Source: Microbulbifer sp. GL-2
GTDB taxonomy: Bacteria > Pseudomonadota > Gammaproteobacteria > Pseudomonadales > Cellvibrionaceae
Direction of reading: 5' to 3'
NCBI RefSeq assembly: GCF_007183175.1
Contig: NZ_AP019807.1
Location: 62,001 to 126,000 of the forward strand
Length of the DNA: 64,000 nucleotides
Part shown: positions 27,742-36,707 of the stretch, piece after piece
Layout of the letters: each line of letters opens with the position of its first letter
Position numbering within the stretch: position 1 is the stretch's first letter
Position numbers and translations under genes: made by a program
The notes under the pieces: generated by a model
What the model was told of the DNA's origin: nothing
Databases searched by the model: none
What the model saw: only the letters and a program-made list of their open reading frames with translations

Positions 27742-28359
27742 TCAGGCAAAGTCCATCAGCAACCGTTTCACCGGGGCAAAACTCACCCGGTGGACAGGGC
27801 TCGGACCCAGCTCACCCAAAGCGTGTATATGGGCTTTAGTGGGGTAGCCCTTGTGACCAGCCAGGCCATACCCTGGATATTTCTTATCCAACGCTACCAT
27901 TTCACGATCGCGGGTCACTTTGGCAAGGATAGAGGCAGCCGCTATCGCTGCAACCCGGCTATCACCTTTCACTACTGTATCGCAGGGGTAAGTCCAGTCT
28001 GGCTTCTTGTTACCATCCACCAGAACAAATTCCGGCTGAACAGGCAACTGCTCCACTGCGCGATGCATGGCCAGCAGGCTCGCCTGCAGGATATTGATTT
28101 GATCAATTTCCCGTACTGATGCGCGAGCTACTGAGTAGCTCAGCGCGCGCTCTCGAATTTCATCAAAAAGTAATTCGCGTTTTTTTTCACTTAACTTTTT
28201 TGAATCTGCCAGCCCTGTAATCGGTCTGGAGGGGTCCAGGATTACTGCCGCAGCGACCACATCCCCAGCCAATGGACCTCGCCCCACCTCATCAACACCC
28301 GCAAGCAAATCGCCCTGATAAGAGCAAACATACTGAGGAAGTTCTTTCTTACTGTTCAT
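27742..28359 (-). CDS. rnhB: Ribonuclease HII
   Basis: Removes RNA primers and misincorporated ribonucleotides. 205 residues from ATG 28359, which overlaps the lpxB stop as ATGA. The catalytic DEVGRGPLAGDVVAAAV (DEDD set) and GDSRVAAIAAASILAKVTRDR are present. Last gene of the envelope operon segment and convergent with corB. Confidence 0.97.
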   Translation of the reverse strand: MNSKKELPQYVCSYQGDLLAGVDEVGRGPLAGDVVAAAVILDPSRPITGLADSKKLSEKKRELLFDEIRERALSYSVARASVREIDQINILQASLLAMHRAVEQLPVQPEFVLVDGNKKPDWTYPCDTVVKGDSRVAAIAAASILAKVTRDREMVALDKKYPGYGLAGHKGYPTKAHIHALGELGPSPVHRVSFAPVKRLLMDFA

Positions 28360-29522
28360 GGCTGATCTCCGCTTGAATTTAACAGACCACAAACCGCATC
28401 CGCAGCACGCTCAGAGGCATTGCGGCGTAATTGTTGGTGGAGATCATCGAACTCTCTCTGTAATTGATCCCCAAGCAACGGGTCCTCAAAATAGCGTATT
28501 AAAGCAGCCCCGAGATTCTCAGCCGTGGCGTTGCTCTGCAGAATTTCAGGGACCAATTCCCTCTGTGCCAATAAATTGGGTAGGGAAACCCAGGGGGTGT
28601 GCAACATTCGCGAGACAATGGCATAGGAAATCCTGCCCAATTTGTAAGCAACCACCATGGGTTTTTTAAGCAACATCGTTTCCAGTGTTGCGGTTCCCGA
28701 AGCAATCAGCACACAATCCGCCGCACTGAGTGCTTTATGGGAGTCGCCACTTAACAGGGTTACGGGAAGGCCGGGGAAATCCCGCAGCTGCTCCTGCAAT
28801 TCAGCAAGGCGCTGTTCGTTCGCAGCGGGCAATACAAACTTGAGGTCAGAATTGCGCTGGTGACACCAGTGGGCCGTTTGCAAAAACAGAGGGCCAAGTA
28901 ACCGCACTTCTCCGCCGCGACTACCTGGCAGCAGGGCAATGACCCTGTCACCCTGATCAAACCCCAGCTCTTTACGCGCAGTAACGCCGCTGACCTGAAG
29001 CGGAATATCATCTGCCAACGGGTGCCCAACAAATGATACCGGCACCTGATTTTCCCTGTAAAAATTAGCCTCAAATGGTAACAGCGTCAGCATATGATCA
29101 ACTGCACGGGCAATCTTTTTAATCCTCCCGCGACGCCAGGCCCAAACCGAGGGACTGACGTAGTGCACTGTCTGGATTCCCTCAGCTTTTAGAGACTCCT
29201 CTAGGGAAAGGTTAAAATCCGGCGAATCAATACCAATAAAAAGGTCCGGCGGATTTTCCATAAAGTGCTGGCGTAGTGAACGACGAATTTTCAACAGCTC
29301 AGGCAGGCGTTTTAACGGCTCAACCAACCCCATTACTGAAAGGCGCTCCATCGGAAAAAGGGATTCAGCTCCAAGGGCCAGCATGCGAGGGCCCGCTATA
29401 CCGTCAAAACGAACCTGGGGCAGGCGCTTTTGTAGCGCTTGGATCAGCCCCGCCCCGAGAATATCCCCAGAAGCCTCACCGACAACAATGCCGATACGGA
29501 TCGGTTTATTATTTTTTGACAC
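28356..29522 (-). CDS. lpxB: Lipid-A-disaccharide synthase
   Basis: GT19 glycosyltransferase joining UDP-2,3-diacylglucosamine and lipid X at the inner membrane. 388 residues: N-terminal IGIVVGEASGDILGAGL, GIDSPDFNL, VSPSVWAWRRGRIKKI and the C-terminal nucleotide-binding part (LLPGSRGGEV..., SGTATLETMLLKKPMVVAYKLG). Fifth step of lipid A synthesis, directly after lpxA, overlapping rnhB by 4 nt. Confidence 0.98.
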   Translation of the reverse strand: MSKNNKPIRIGIVVGEASGDILGAGLIQALQKRLPQVRFDGIAGPRMLALGAESLFPMERLSVMGLVEPLKRLPELLKIRRSLRQHFMENPPDLFIGIDSPDFNLSLEESLKAEGIQTVHYVSPSVWAWRRGRIKKIARAVDHMLTLLPFEANFYRENQVPVSFVGHPLADDIPLQVSGVTARKELGFDQGDRVIALLPGSRGGEVRLLGPLFLQTAHWCHQRNSDLKFVLPAANEQRLAELQEQLRDFPGLPVTLLSGDSHKALSAADCVLIASGTATLETMLLKKPMVVAYKLGRISYAIVSRMLHTPWVSLPNLLAQRELVPEILQSNATAENLGAALIRYFEDPLLGDQLQREFDDLHQQLRRNASERAADAVCGLLNSSGDQP

Positions 29523-29635
29523 GCCTAAAAATTCCTCCTGAGCGGAAGTAACTCTGTGTTCGTATAAATCGTGAAAGTTACCAAAGACTATTTCGGGAAG
29601 TGCAAAATATCTGCCCTCCCCAAAAGCAATTGCGG

Positions 29636-30415
29636 CTATCGGACAATGCCACGGGAAGAATTCTGTAGGGAGTCAATCCATGGCTGGATCACCGGGGATT
29701 GCTCGCGCAACTCCGCCAGGGCCTGAAGGGCCTCCTGCAGGGTGAGGCCACGCCTATAGACTGTTTTGTAGGCTCTATTGATCAATGAGATATCCTCACG
29801 GGAAAAACCACGACGACGCAACCCTTCAGTATTGATCGTCTTCGCTTCTGCCGGATTGCCAGCAACCATGACATAAGCGGGGACATCTTTACCAATAGCC
29901 GCACCCATGCCCAGAAAAGCATGCTCGCCAATAGTGCAATTCTGGTGCACCAGGCTGTAGCCACTCAAAATCGCCCAGTCCTTAACAATCACATGGCCAG
30001 CAAGCCCAACATTGTTGACCAATATAGTGTGGTTGCCGACAACGCTATCGTGACCGATGTGTGCATAAGCCATAATCAGGTTATCATTGCCGATCGTTGT
30101 CTCCCCGCGGTCCTGCACAGTACCGCGGTGAATGGTTACACCCTCGCGAATAACATTGTTATCCCCAATAACCAGGGTGGTATCCTCACCCTGGTACTTC
30201 TTATCCGGCGTATCCTGACCTACAGAGGAAAACTGGTAGATCCGATTATTTTTTCCGAGCCTGGTTGGGCCACTTAAAACTACATGCGATGCGATATCAC
30301 AGGCATCACCAACTTCAACACCGGCTCCAATAATAGAATAGGCCCCGATACTCACCCCGGAACCGATAACTGCCGTCGGATCGACAATAGCTGTGGGGTG
30401 GATATTTGTCTGCAT
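29636..30415 (-). CDS. lpxA: UDP-N-acetylglucosamine acyltransferase
   Basis: First acylation of lipid A synthesis, using beta-hydroxyacyl-ACP. 259 residues forming a left-handed beta-helix of hexapeptide repeats (IHPTAIVDPTAVIGSGVSIG...). The catalytic His is in AYAHIGHDSVVGN. A C-terminal helical domain has RAYKTVYRRGLTLQEAL. Between fabZ and lpxB in the conserved order; a ~110-nt gap precedes lpxB. Confidence 0.98.
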   Translation of the reverse strand: MQTNIHPTAIVDPTAVIGSGVSIGAYSIIGAGVEVGDACDIASHVVLSGPTRLGKNNRIYQFSSVGQDTPDKKYQGEDTTLVIGDNNVIREGVTIHRGTVQDRGETTIGNDNLIMAYAHIGHDSVVGNHTILVNNVGLAGHVIVKDWAILSGYSLVHQNCTIGEHAFLGMGAAIGKDVPAYVMVAGNPAEAKTINTEGLRRRGFSREDISLINRAYKTVYRRGLTLQEALQALAELREQSPVIQPWIDSLQNSSRGIVR

Positions 30416-30485
30416 TCTGGAATCTACTCCTCAGGTAGCGACACATCCGGCGCTACAACATCAAATAAATAGCAAAACAGGGAAG

Positions 30486-30923
30486 CTACACCTTTTTCAC
30501 TGCACACAGCAGTTCCGCGGAGGCTGCCAACTCACCATCTACGCTGGCCTTACAGGAGAATTTCCAGATATTACGGCGCACGGAAACAGCCTCAGATTCC
30601 AGATCCAGGCGATCACCTGGAATTACCTGACGCTTAAAACGCGCCTTGTCCACACCACCAAACAGGTATAGATAGCCATCTTCAGGCTTTTTGCCAAAAG
30701 TCTTAAAACCTAATATCCCAGACACCTGTGCCATAGATTCAACGATCATAACACCGGGAAAGATCGGCATCTGTGGAAAGTGACCGTTAAAGATCTCTTC
30801 ATTCACGGAGATGTTTTTATAACCCTTGATATATTTCCCTTCCTCGAGCTCCACAATCCGATCTACCAATAAAAATGGATAGCGGTGTGGTAGGTACTCG
30901 CGTATTTCACATACATCCATCAT
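30486..30923 (-). CDS. fabZ: 3-hydroxyacyl-ACP dehydratase FabZ
   Basis: Hot-dog-fold dehydratase of fatty acid elongation; competes with LpxA/LpxD for hydroxyacyl-ACP. 145 residues with catalytic His in LPHRYPFLLVDRI and Glu in IFPGVMIVESMAQVSG. Lies between lpxD and lpxA, coupling membrane lipid and lipid A supply. Confidence 0.98.
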   Translation of the reverse strand: MMDVCEIREYLPHRYPFLLVDRIVELEEGKYIKGYKNISVNEEIFNGHFPQMPIFPGVMIVESMAQVSGILGFKTFGKKPEDGYLYLFGGVDKARFKRQVIPGDRLDLESEAVSVRRNIWKFSCKASVDGELAASAELLCAVKKV

Positions 30924-30945
30924 TCCAAATGCCCCCAGAAACCAC

Positions 30946-30968
30946 TTCGGGGCGTTAAACGCCCCGAA
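30946..30968. other. GC-rich hairpin in the lpxD-fabZ spacer
   Basis: TTCGGGGCGTT and AACGCCCCGAA form an almost loopless palindrome between the lpxD stop and the fabZ start. There is no U-tract on the 3' side of the minus-strand transcript, so it is not a typical terminator; it may be an RNA processing or stability element within the operon. Confidence 0.4.
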
Positions 30969-31009
30969 AACAACAAAAACAAAATTTGATTATCTCGATT
31001 TCAGCTGGC

Positions 31010-32071
31010 TCACTCGTCCTGGCCATTTCGGCGGGACAAGTCCTCCAACTGTTTCTCCAAATCCTTTAGCCTTCGAGCCATTTTATCCAACTGCCCGAAA
31101 CGCACCGCGTTACGGCGCCAGGTCTGGCTGTCGGAAAAAGGCAAACCACCGGAATAGATACCAGGACTTTCAATGGATTTGGTCACAAAAGTATTGGCGG
31201 TAACTTGGCAGCCATCAACAATTGTCACATGTCCTGCAATACGCGAGCTGCCGCCCAGGGCACAATTCTTACCAATGATTGCACTGCCAGCTATGCCGGT
31301 ACACGCAGCAATGGCTGAGTAGTCACCAATATGCACATTGTGCGCGATTTGGACCAGATTGTCGATCTTGACACCGCGCCCAACCACCGTGTCGCCTAAT
31401 GCCCCACGATCGATACAGGTATTGGCTCCAATTTCAACTTCATCGCCAATTTCCACCCCGCCAAGCTGGTAGATCTTAATCCACTTACCCTTGTGAGGGG
31501 CAAATCCAAAACCATCAGCACCGACCACGACTTGACTGTGAATAATACAGTTGCGCCCAATCTGACAGCCGTGATGCACAATAGCGCCAGCATACAGGCA
31601 GCTTCCCTCCCCCAGGGTGCTCCCCTCTCCCACAAAACAATTGGCCCCAACTACAGTGCGAGGGCCAATTATTGCAAAAGCCTCGACAACAGCACCTGCG
31701 GCCACACTGGCCGTAGGATCCACTGTAGCTTTAGGGTGAATCACTGCAGCTGGATGTACACCTGATTCAGCCTCTGGAGCGGTATTAAACAGGGCACTTG
31801 CACGAGCAAAGGCTAAGTAGGGGTTATCCACGCACAGGGTGGAAACTGGACATTCAGCAGCAAACTCCCCGGTGACCAATACCGCCCCAGCTTCAGTAGC
31901 GCTGAGGAAGCGGCGGTAACTGGGGTTTGCCAGGAAGGTCAACTGTTCAGAGGTGGCATCCTGCAGGGTATTAAGGCCGGTAATCTCTAGGGCTGGATCA
32001 ACGCCTGGCGCCAGGCGCAAGTCGGCGCCCAGCTCTTTTGCGAGCTGGGTCAGGGACAAATTGTGTCTCAT
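31010..32071 (-). CDS. lpxD: UDP-3-O-acylglucosamine N-acyltransferase
   Basis: Third step of lipid A synthesis. 353 residues: N-terminal uridine-binding domain (SLTQLAKELGADLRL...), a hexapeptide left-handed beta-helix (HPAAVIHPKATVDPTASVAAGAVV), the catalytic His region (VQIAHNVHIGDYSAIAACTGIAG) and a C-terminal helix (RRLKDLEKQLEDLSRR). Starts 13 nt after the skp stop. Confidence 0.97.
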   Translation of the reverse strand: MRHNLSLTQLAKELGADLRLAPGVDPALEITGLNTLQDATSEQLTFLANPSYRRFLSATEAGAVLVTGEFAAECPVSTLCVDNPYLAFARASALFNTAPEAESGVHPAAVIHPKATVDPTASVAAGAVVEAFAIIGPRTVVGANCFVGEGSTLGEGSCLYAGAIVHHGCQIGRNCIIHSQVVVGADGFGFAPHKGKWIKIYQLGGVEIGDEVEIGANTCIDRGALGDTVVGRGVKIDNLVQIAHNVHIGDYSAIAACTGIAGSAIIGKNCALGGSSRIAGHVTIVDGCQVTANTFVTKSIESPGIYSGGLPFSDSQTWRRNAVRFGQLDKMARRLKDLEKQLEDLSRRNGQDE

Positions 32072-32084
32072 ATAGGGCTATTGC

Positions 32085-32600
32085 TTACTTATCTGCATTC
32101 ATACGCTTTACAACAGCCTCGGTCAGGTTAACCTGAGGGTTGGCGAAATAAGCAGTGGAGGCATCCAGGACCAAATCCAAATTCTGCTCTTTAATAATCG
32201 CTTCCAGCGCCGTCTTGGCCTTAGGTCCGAGGGAACCCTGGATTTCCTGACCTACCTGGGCCTCTAGAGCGCGCAGTTTCTTAACCGTAGTCTCAAAATC
32301 TGAACGCTTGAAATTCATTTTGCGCTGGTACTCGGTTTTCTGCTCATCTGACCAAGTCACACTATTTTTCTGACCATCCTCAGCCATTTTCTGCAGCTCA
32401 GAACGAATGGACTCTGCGCTGCTTTGCAGCTTGGAATATTCGGAGCTGGTCTTCAAAGAATTAACTTTTGTTTTGGCCACTTCGGTGCTCATGATCGCAG
32501 CCTGCAAGTTAAATACTGCCACCTTAGTCTGCGCGAAGGCAGTACCGGATAAAGCTATACCCGCGAACAGGATTGCAATAACTTTTACATTCTTAAGCAC
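32085..32600 (-). CDS. skp: Periplasmic chaperone Skp/OmpH family
   Basis: 171 residues with a signal peptide (cleavage after GTAFA). A coiled-coil-rich body of about residues 45-125 forms the prefoldin-like tentacles of the Skp trimer. It carries unfolded outer-membrane proteins to BamA. The bamA-skp-lpxD order is conserved. Confidence 0.95.
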   Translation of the reverse strand: MLKNVKVIAILFAGIALSGTAFAQTKVAVFNLQAAIMSTEVAKTKVNSLKTSSEYSKLQSSAESIRSELQKMAEDGQKNSVTWSDEQKTEYQRKMNFKRSDFETTVKKLRALEAQVGQEIQGSLGPKAKTALEAIIKEQNLDLVLDASTAYFANPQVNLTEAVVKRMNADK

Positions 32601-32668
32601 TTTGGTCTCTCCAATTGATTATATTTTTTGCGCCTTCATTGCGCCTAATAAGGTTATTCTCAATGAAA

Positions 32669-35254
32669 TCAGAAGCTGTTACCCAGGGTGAACTGGAACA
32701 CTTCCACATCATCATCCTCATTTTTCTTCAGGGCTTTCGCCAAACTGAAAGTCAGTGGGCCAAAGCCTGTCACCCAAGTCAAGCCTATACCAGCAGAAAC
32801 ATTCATTTTGCCAAAATCTACATCGTAACAATTGAGCTGGGTTTCGTCGCAACTGGTGTCGAAGACATTACCTGCATCAATAAAGAAGGCCGACTGCAGG
32901 GAGCGCTGATCCTTAATGAAAGGTAAAGGGAAGATAATTTCGGCGCTACCTTCTATTAAGATATTGCCGCCGAAGGGGTCAGGCTTATTATCGATCGCCT
33001 CTGTAGCCAAAGTGCCATCATCGTTAACCAAATAACATGTTTCTGTAATCTCTCCATTTTCTGTTGCACATGGGGCAAACCCAGAAACAAATTCTTCGTC
33101 TTCATCTTCGTACGTAAAAGGTTGGTAACTGGCAGCAGAAGTAGACCTAGGCCCTAAGGTATTGCGCTCAAATCCTCGCACTGAGCCAAAACCACCCGCA
33201 TAAAAATTTTCAAAGAAGGGAAGCTTATCAAGATCACCATAGCCATCTCCGTACCCAAGGCGGGTCCGCAGCCGCAAAGTCAAGCTCTTTGTCAAGGGAC
33301 GAAAGTACTGACCAGTATAAATAAATTTGTAATACTCCAGGTCACTACCGGGGACGGTAAATTCTGCTGATAAATTCTGAGATGCGCCCCTAGTAGCCAA
33401 AATCCCACGGTTCAAGGTTGAGCGAGCATAGGAGGCCGTTAAGCTCAGGTTATTGAATGCATCCCCATAACGATCGATAAAACCATTAGCATTAAACAAG
33501 CCATCGGTAAGTGGCATTGCAAGATCTAAAGTTTCATCTGAGTTCAACGCAGCAACTATCTCATCCGCCTCAGCAGCAGTAATAGTTCCGGTCAAACCAA
33601 CTGGCTCGGGAGTGGAACTGATTTCCTGTACTGAACTGCTTGAAGCTGACAACTCAAGATGACTAAAGCCTACATTCAACCCTACTCGGGAAATTTCAGA
33701 AACCGGATAGCCAAAGCTAACCCCACCACCGTAAGTCGTGGTGTTATAGTCAGAAAGATTTACCTCTGAATAGTCGTTTTCCCGATAGAAAACATTAAAC
33801 CCGCGACTAACACCATCCGGTGTAAAATAAGGATCAGAATAGGAGAAGTTGAGCGCAGTCTGATAGGTTGACACATTGAGCCCGATACCTACCGCTTTAC
33901 CGGAACCCAACCAGTTGTTTTCCTGAATATTAGCACCGAGCACAAGCCCGCTACTCTGGGCCCAGCCAAGAGTACCGCCAATAGAACCAGAGGGCTGTTC
34001 CTCAACGGTATATTCCACATCAATCTGGTCTGAAGTGCCTGGTACCTCAGTAGTCTCCACTTCTACGCCCTTGAAATAACCGAGGCGCTCAAGGCGTACT
34101 TTGGATTGCTCGATGCGAGCAGAGGAAGCTGAAGCCGATTCCATCTGGCGCAACTCACGACGCAAAACCTCGTCCTCGGTGCGGGTGTTTCCGCGGAAAC
34201 TGATGCGGCGAACATAGGCTCTCTTGCCAGGGTTAATAAAGAAGGTGATTTTTACCGTTTTCTCTTCTTTATTTGGCTCGGGAATACCATTCACTTCGGC
34301 GAAGGTGTAGCCCTCATTACCGAGGCGCTTGGTAATATAGTCGGAAGTTGTTGTCATCCTCACCTGAGAGAATGTTTGCCCTTCCCGCACCAGGAGCAGG
34401 CGCTTGATTTCCTCCTCTCCCACGACAGGGTCACCTGCAAGGTCCACTTCACTGACCGTATAAACATCGCCTTCAATCACGTTAACAGTAATGAAAACAC
34501 TCTGCTTATCCGGGCTCAGGGAGACCTGGGTCGAATCAATTTGGAAATCAAGATAGCCACGATCGAGGTAATAGGACTCCAAGCGCTCCAAGTCACCGGT
34601 CAGTTTCTCGCGAGAGTATTTGTCATCGCTGCGCAACCAGGATAACCAACCGGTTGTCTGCAGCTCAAAAATCTCCGCCAGCTCCTCATCGGAGAAGGCC
34701 TTGTTTCCGACAACATTGATGTGCTTAATCGCAGCGACCGAACCCTCATCTACAATCACGCGAAGCTCTACTTGGTTTCGCGGCAGCTCCTTCACTTCTG
34801 TCTTGACACTGGCTCCATAGCGGCCCTGGGCAACATATTGCCGCTCAAGCTCCTGAGCAAGGCCCTCCAGGGTTGCGCGCTTAAAAATCTGCCCTTCCGA
34901 CAAGCCGTTATCATGCATGCCTTTCAGCAGATCTTCAGTGGAGATTGCCTTGTTACCGCTAATCTCAATTTTCGAGATAGCAGGGCGCTCCCGTACCGTC
35001 ACGACCAGGACACCGTTTTCACGGCCTATCTGTATATCCTCGAAATAGCCAGTACGAAACAATGCCCTGGTTGCACTTTGAATCTCCACAGACTCGATTT
35101 CATCACCCACCCTAACGGGTAGAGCAGAGAAAACTGTACCGGCAGAGACGCGCTGCAACCCTTCCACACGGATATCGTTGACCACGAACGACTGTGCTAA
35201 GGCACTCAGTGGGAGCACCAGGCCGAGGGAGGCCGCTTTCAGGAAATCTTTCAT
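32669..35254 (-). CDS. bamA: Outer membrane protein assembly factor BamA
   Basis: Essential Omp85 insertase. 861 residues: signal peptide (1-21), five POTRA domains (about 23-420) and a 16-strand beta-barrel (about 430-861) ending in Phe (QFTLGNSF). The barrel includes the VRGF substrate-lid motif (GSVRGFERN). Within the barrel there is an inserted acidic/Ser-rich loop (about residues 540-580). The POTRA half has a diverged tandem copy directly upstream. Confidence 0.97.
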   Translation of the reverse strand: MKDFLKAASLGLVLPLSALAQSFVVNDIRVEGLQRVSAGTVFSALPVRVGDEIESVEIQSATRALFRTGYFEDIQIGRENGVLVVTVRERPAISKIEISGNKAISTEDLLKGMHDNGLSEGQIFKRATLEGLAQELERQYVAQGRYGASVKTEVKELPRNQVELRVIVDEGSVAAIKHINVVGNKAFSDEELAEIFELQTTGWLSWLRSDDKYSREKLTGDLERLESYYLDRGYLDFQIDSTQVSLSPDKQSVFITVNVIEGDVYTVSEVDLAGDPVVGEEEIKRLLLVREGQTFSQVRMTTTSDYITKRLGNEGYTFAEVNGIPEPNKEEKTVKITFFINPGKRAYVRRISFRGNTRTEDEVLRRELRQMESASASSARIEQSKVRLERLGYFKGVEVETTEVPGTSDQIDVEYTVEEQPSGSIGGTLGWAQSSGLVLGANIQENNWLGSGKAVGIGLNVSTYQTALNFSYSDPYFTPDGVSRGFNVFYRENDYSEVNLSDYNTTTYGGGVSFGYPVSEISRVGLNVGFSHLELSASSSSVQEISSTPEPVGLTGTITAAEADEIVAALNSDETLDLAMPLTDGLFNANGFIDRYGDAFNNLSLTASYARSTLNRGILATRGASQNLSAEFTVPGSDLEYYKFIYTGQYFRPLTKSLTLRLRTRLGYGDGYGDLDKLPFFENFYAGGFGSVRGFERNTLGPRSTSAASYQPFTYEDEDEEFVSGFAPCATENGEITETCYLVNDDGTLATEAIDNKPDPFGGNILIEGSAEIIFPLPFIKDQRSLQSAFFIDAGNVFDTSCDETQLNCYDVDFGKMNVSAGIGLTWVTGFGPLTFSLAKALKKNEDDDVEVFQFTLGNSF

Positions 35255-36645
35255 CTACTAATTCCAGGTCTTTTTATTCGCAATCCAGGAGTTACAGCAC
35301 CTACTAGTGCCCCGTTTCCCCCAGAGTCCGGGGGGTCCTCTAACGTGTATTCGATATCAATCTAGTCTGAGGTGCTAGGTACCTCAACAGTTTTAACGTC
35401 TACGACCTTGACATAACCAAGGCGCTCGAGACGCACTTTGGATTGTTCAATACGAGCGGAAGAGGCCAAAGCCGATTCCATCTGGCGCAACTCACGACGT
35501 AAAACTTCATCCGCAGTACGGGTGTTTCCGCGGAAACTGATACGGCGTACATAAGCGCGCTTACCCGGGTTGATAAAGAAGACAATTTTTACTGTCTTCT
35601 CATCTTTATCTGCTTCTGGAATACCGCTTACGTCAGCAAAAGCGTAACCCTTATTACCCAGACGCTGGGCAATATAATCGGAAGTCGTGGCCATTTTCAC
35701 TTGAGAGAACGTCTGGCCTTCACTTACTAGCAACAGGCGCCTGATCTCTTCCTCCGGTACTACAGGGTCACCGGCCAACTCCACTCCACTAACTGTATAA
35801 ACATCATCTTCAATCACATTGACTGTAATAAAGACACTCCGCTTGTCAGGGCTCAGAGATACCTGAGTAGAATCAATCTGAAACCCCAAATAGCCACGAT
35901 CCAGGTAGTAAGATTGCAGGCGCTCCAGGTCGCCGGTCAATTTCTCACGAGAATACTTGTCATCTCTACGCAGCCAGGACAACCAACCGGTAGTTTGCAA
36001 CTCAAAGATTTCTTTAAGCTCTTCATCGGAGAATGCCTTATTCCCGACGATATTGATGTGCTTAATCGCTGCAACAGAGCCCTCATCAACGATTACACGA
36101 AGATTAACCTGGTTTCGAGGCAACTCCTTCACCTCAGTGTTAACACTGGCACCGTAGCGGCCCTGGGCCACATACTGGCGTTCAAGCTCCTGAGCCAAGC
36201 CTTCGAGAGTCGCACGTTTAAAGATACGCCCTTCAGCCAGACCATTTTCCTCCATACCTTTCAGCAGATCTTCAGTGGTAATCGCCTTATTTCCGTTAAT
36301 CTCGATGCTGGATATAGCTGGCCGCTCCCTTAGGGTAACAACGAGAACATCATTTTCACGACTTATCTGGATGTCCTCAAAATAACCGGTGCGGAACAGT
36401 GCCCGGGTCGCACTCTGGACTTCCCGCGTTTCAAGTTCGTCGCCGACCCGAACCGGAAGTGCTGAGAAAACCGTACCCGCAGAGACGCGTTGCAATCCTT
36501 CCACGCGGATATCGTTGACCACGAACGACTGTGCCAAGGCACTCTGTGCCAGCATCAGGCCGAGGAAAACCACTTTCAGGAAGTAATTCATCTACTAATT
36601 CCAGGCCCTATTAATTGCAATCCAGGAGCTTCAGCACTTTAAGAG
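33998..36645 (-). repeat. Tandem duplication of the bamA 5' half
   Basis: Two direct repeats with a 1,337-nt period (start codons at 36591 and 35254). Each unit covers roughly 55 nt of upstream spacer (CATCTACTAATTCCAGG and CAATCCAGGAG are shared), the signal peptide and all five POTRA domains. The right unit runs about 35330-36645 and the left about 33998-35310; edges are approximate because divergence blurs them. Confidence 0.85.
35362..36591 (-). CDS. POTRA-only BamA paralogue (signal peptide plus five POTRA domains, no barrel)
   Basis: 409 residues co-linear with the first 409 of the neighbouring BamA, with about 56 differences by hand count (about 86% identity) and no gaps. The signal peptide is kept (cleavage after ALA-QS). 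The frame ends at TAG (35362-35364) exactly where BamA has CAG (Gln410); a few matching codons follow (IDIEYTLE) and then the duplication unit ends. The product would be a soluble periplasmic protein able to bind BAM lipoproteins or substrates but not to insert. It lies between rseP and bamA on the same strand with about 107 nt to bamA. It could be a degenerating duplication, but a frame intact over 409 codons despite clear divergence argues for retained function. Confidence 0.85.
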   Translation of the reverse strand: MNYFLKVVFLGLMLAQSALAQSFVVNDIRVEGLQRVSAGTVFSALPVRVGDELETREVQSATRALFRTGYFEDIQISRENDVLVVTLRERPAISSIEINGNKAITTEDLLKGMEENGLAEGRIFKRATLEGLAQELERQYVAQGRYGASVNTEVKELPRNQVNLRVIVDEGSVAAIKHINIVGNKAFSDEELKEIFELQTTGWLSWLRRDDKYSREKLTGDLERLQSYYLDRGYLGFQIDSTQVSLSPDKRSVFITVNVIEDDVYTVSGVELAGDPVVPEEEIRRLLLVSEGQTFSQVKMATTSDYIAQRLGNKGYAFADVSGIPEADKDEKTVKIVFFINPGKRAYVRRISFRGNTRTADEVLRRELRQMESALASSARIEQSKVRLERLGYVKVVDVKTVEVPSTSD

Positions 36646-36707
36646 TACTCACTACCCCCCAGCACAATTTTCCGCCCCTAATCCGTGGAGTCGGAATTTT
36701 TCTCAAA

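Noticed and set aside
35362..35364. The stop of the BamA copy as another sequencing error
   Set aside because: It is a CAG-to-TAG substitution, not a run-length change, and only about eight matching codons follow before homology to bamA ends.
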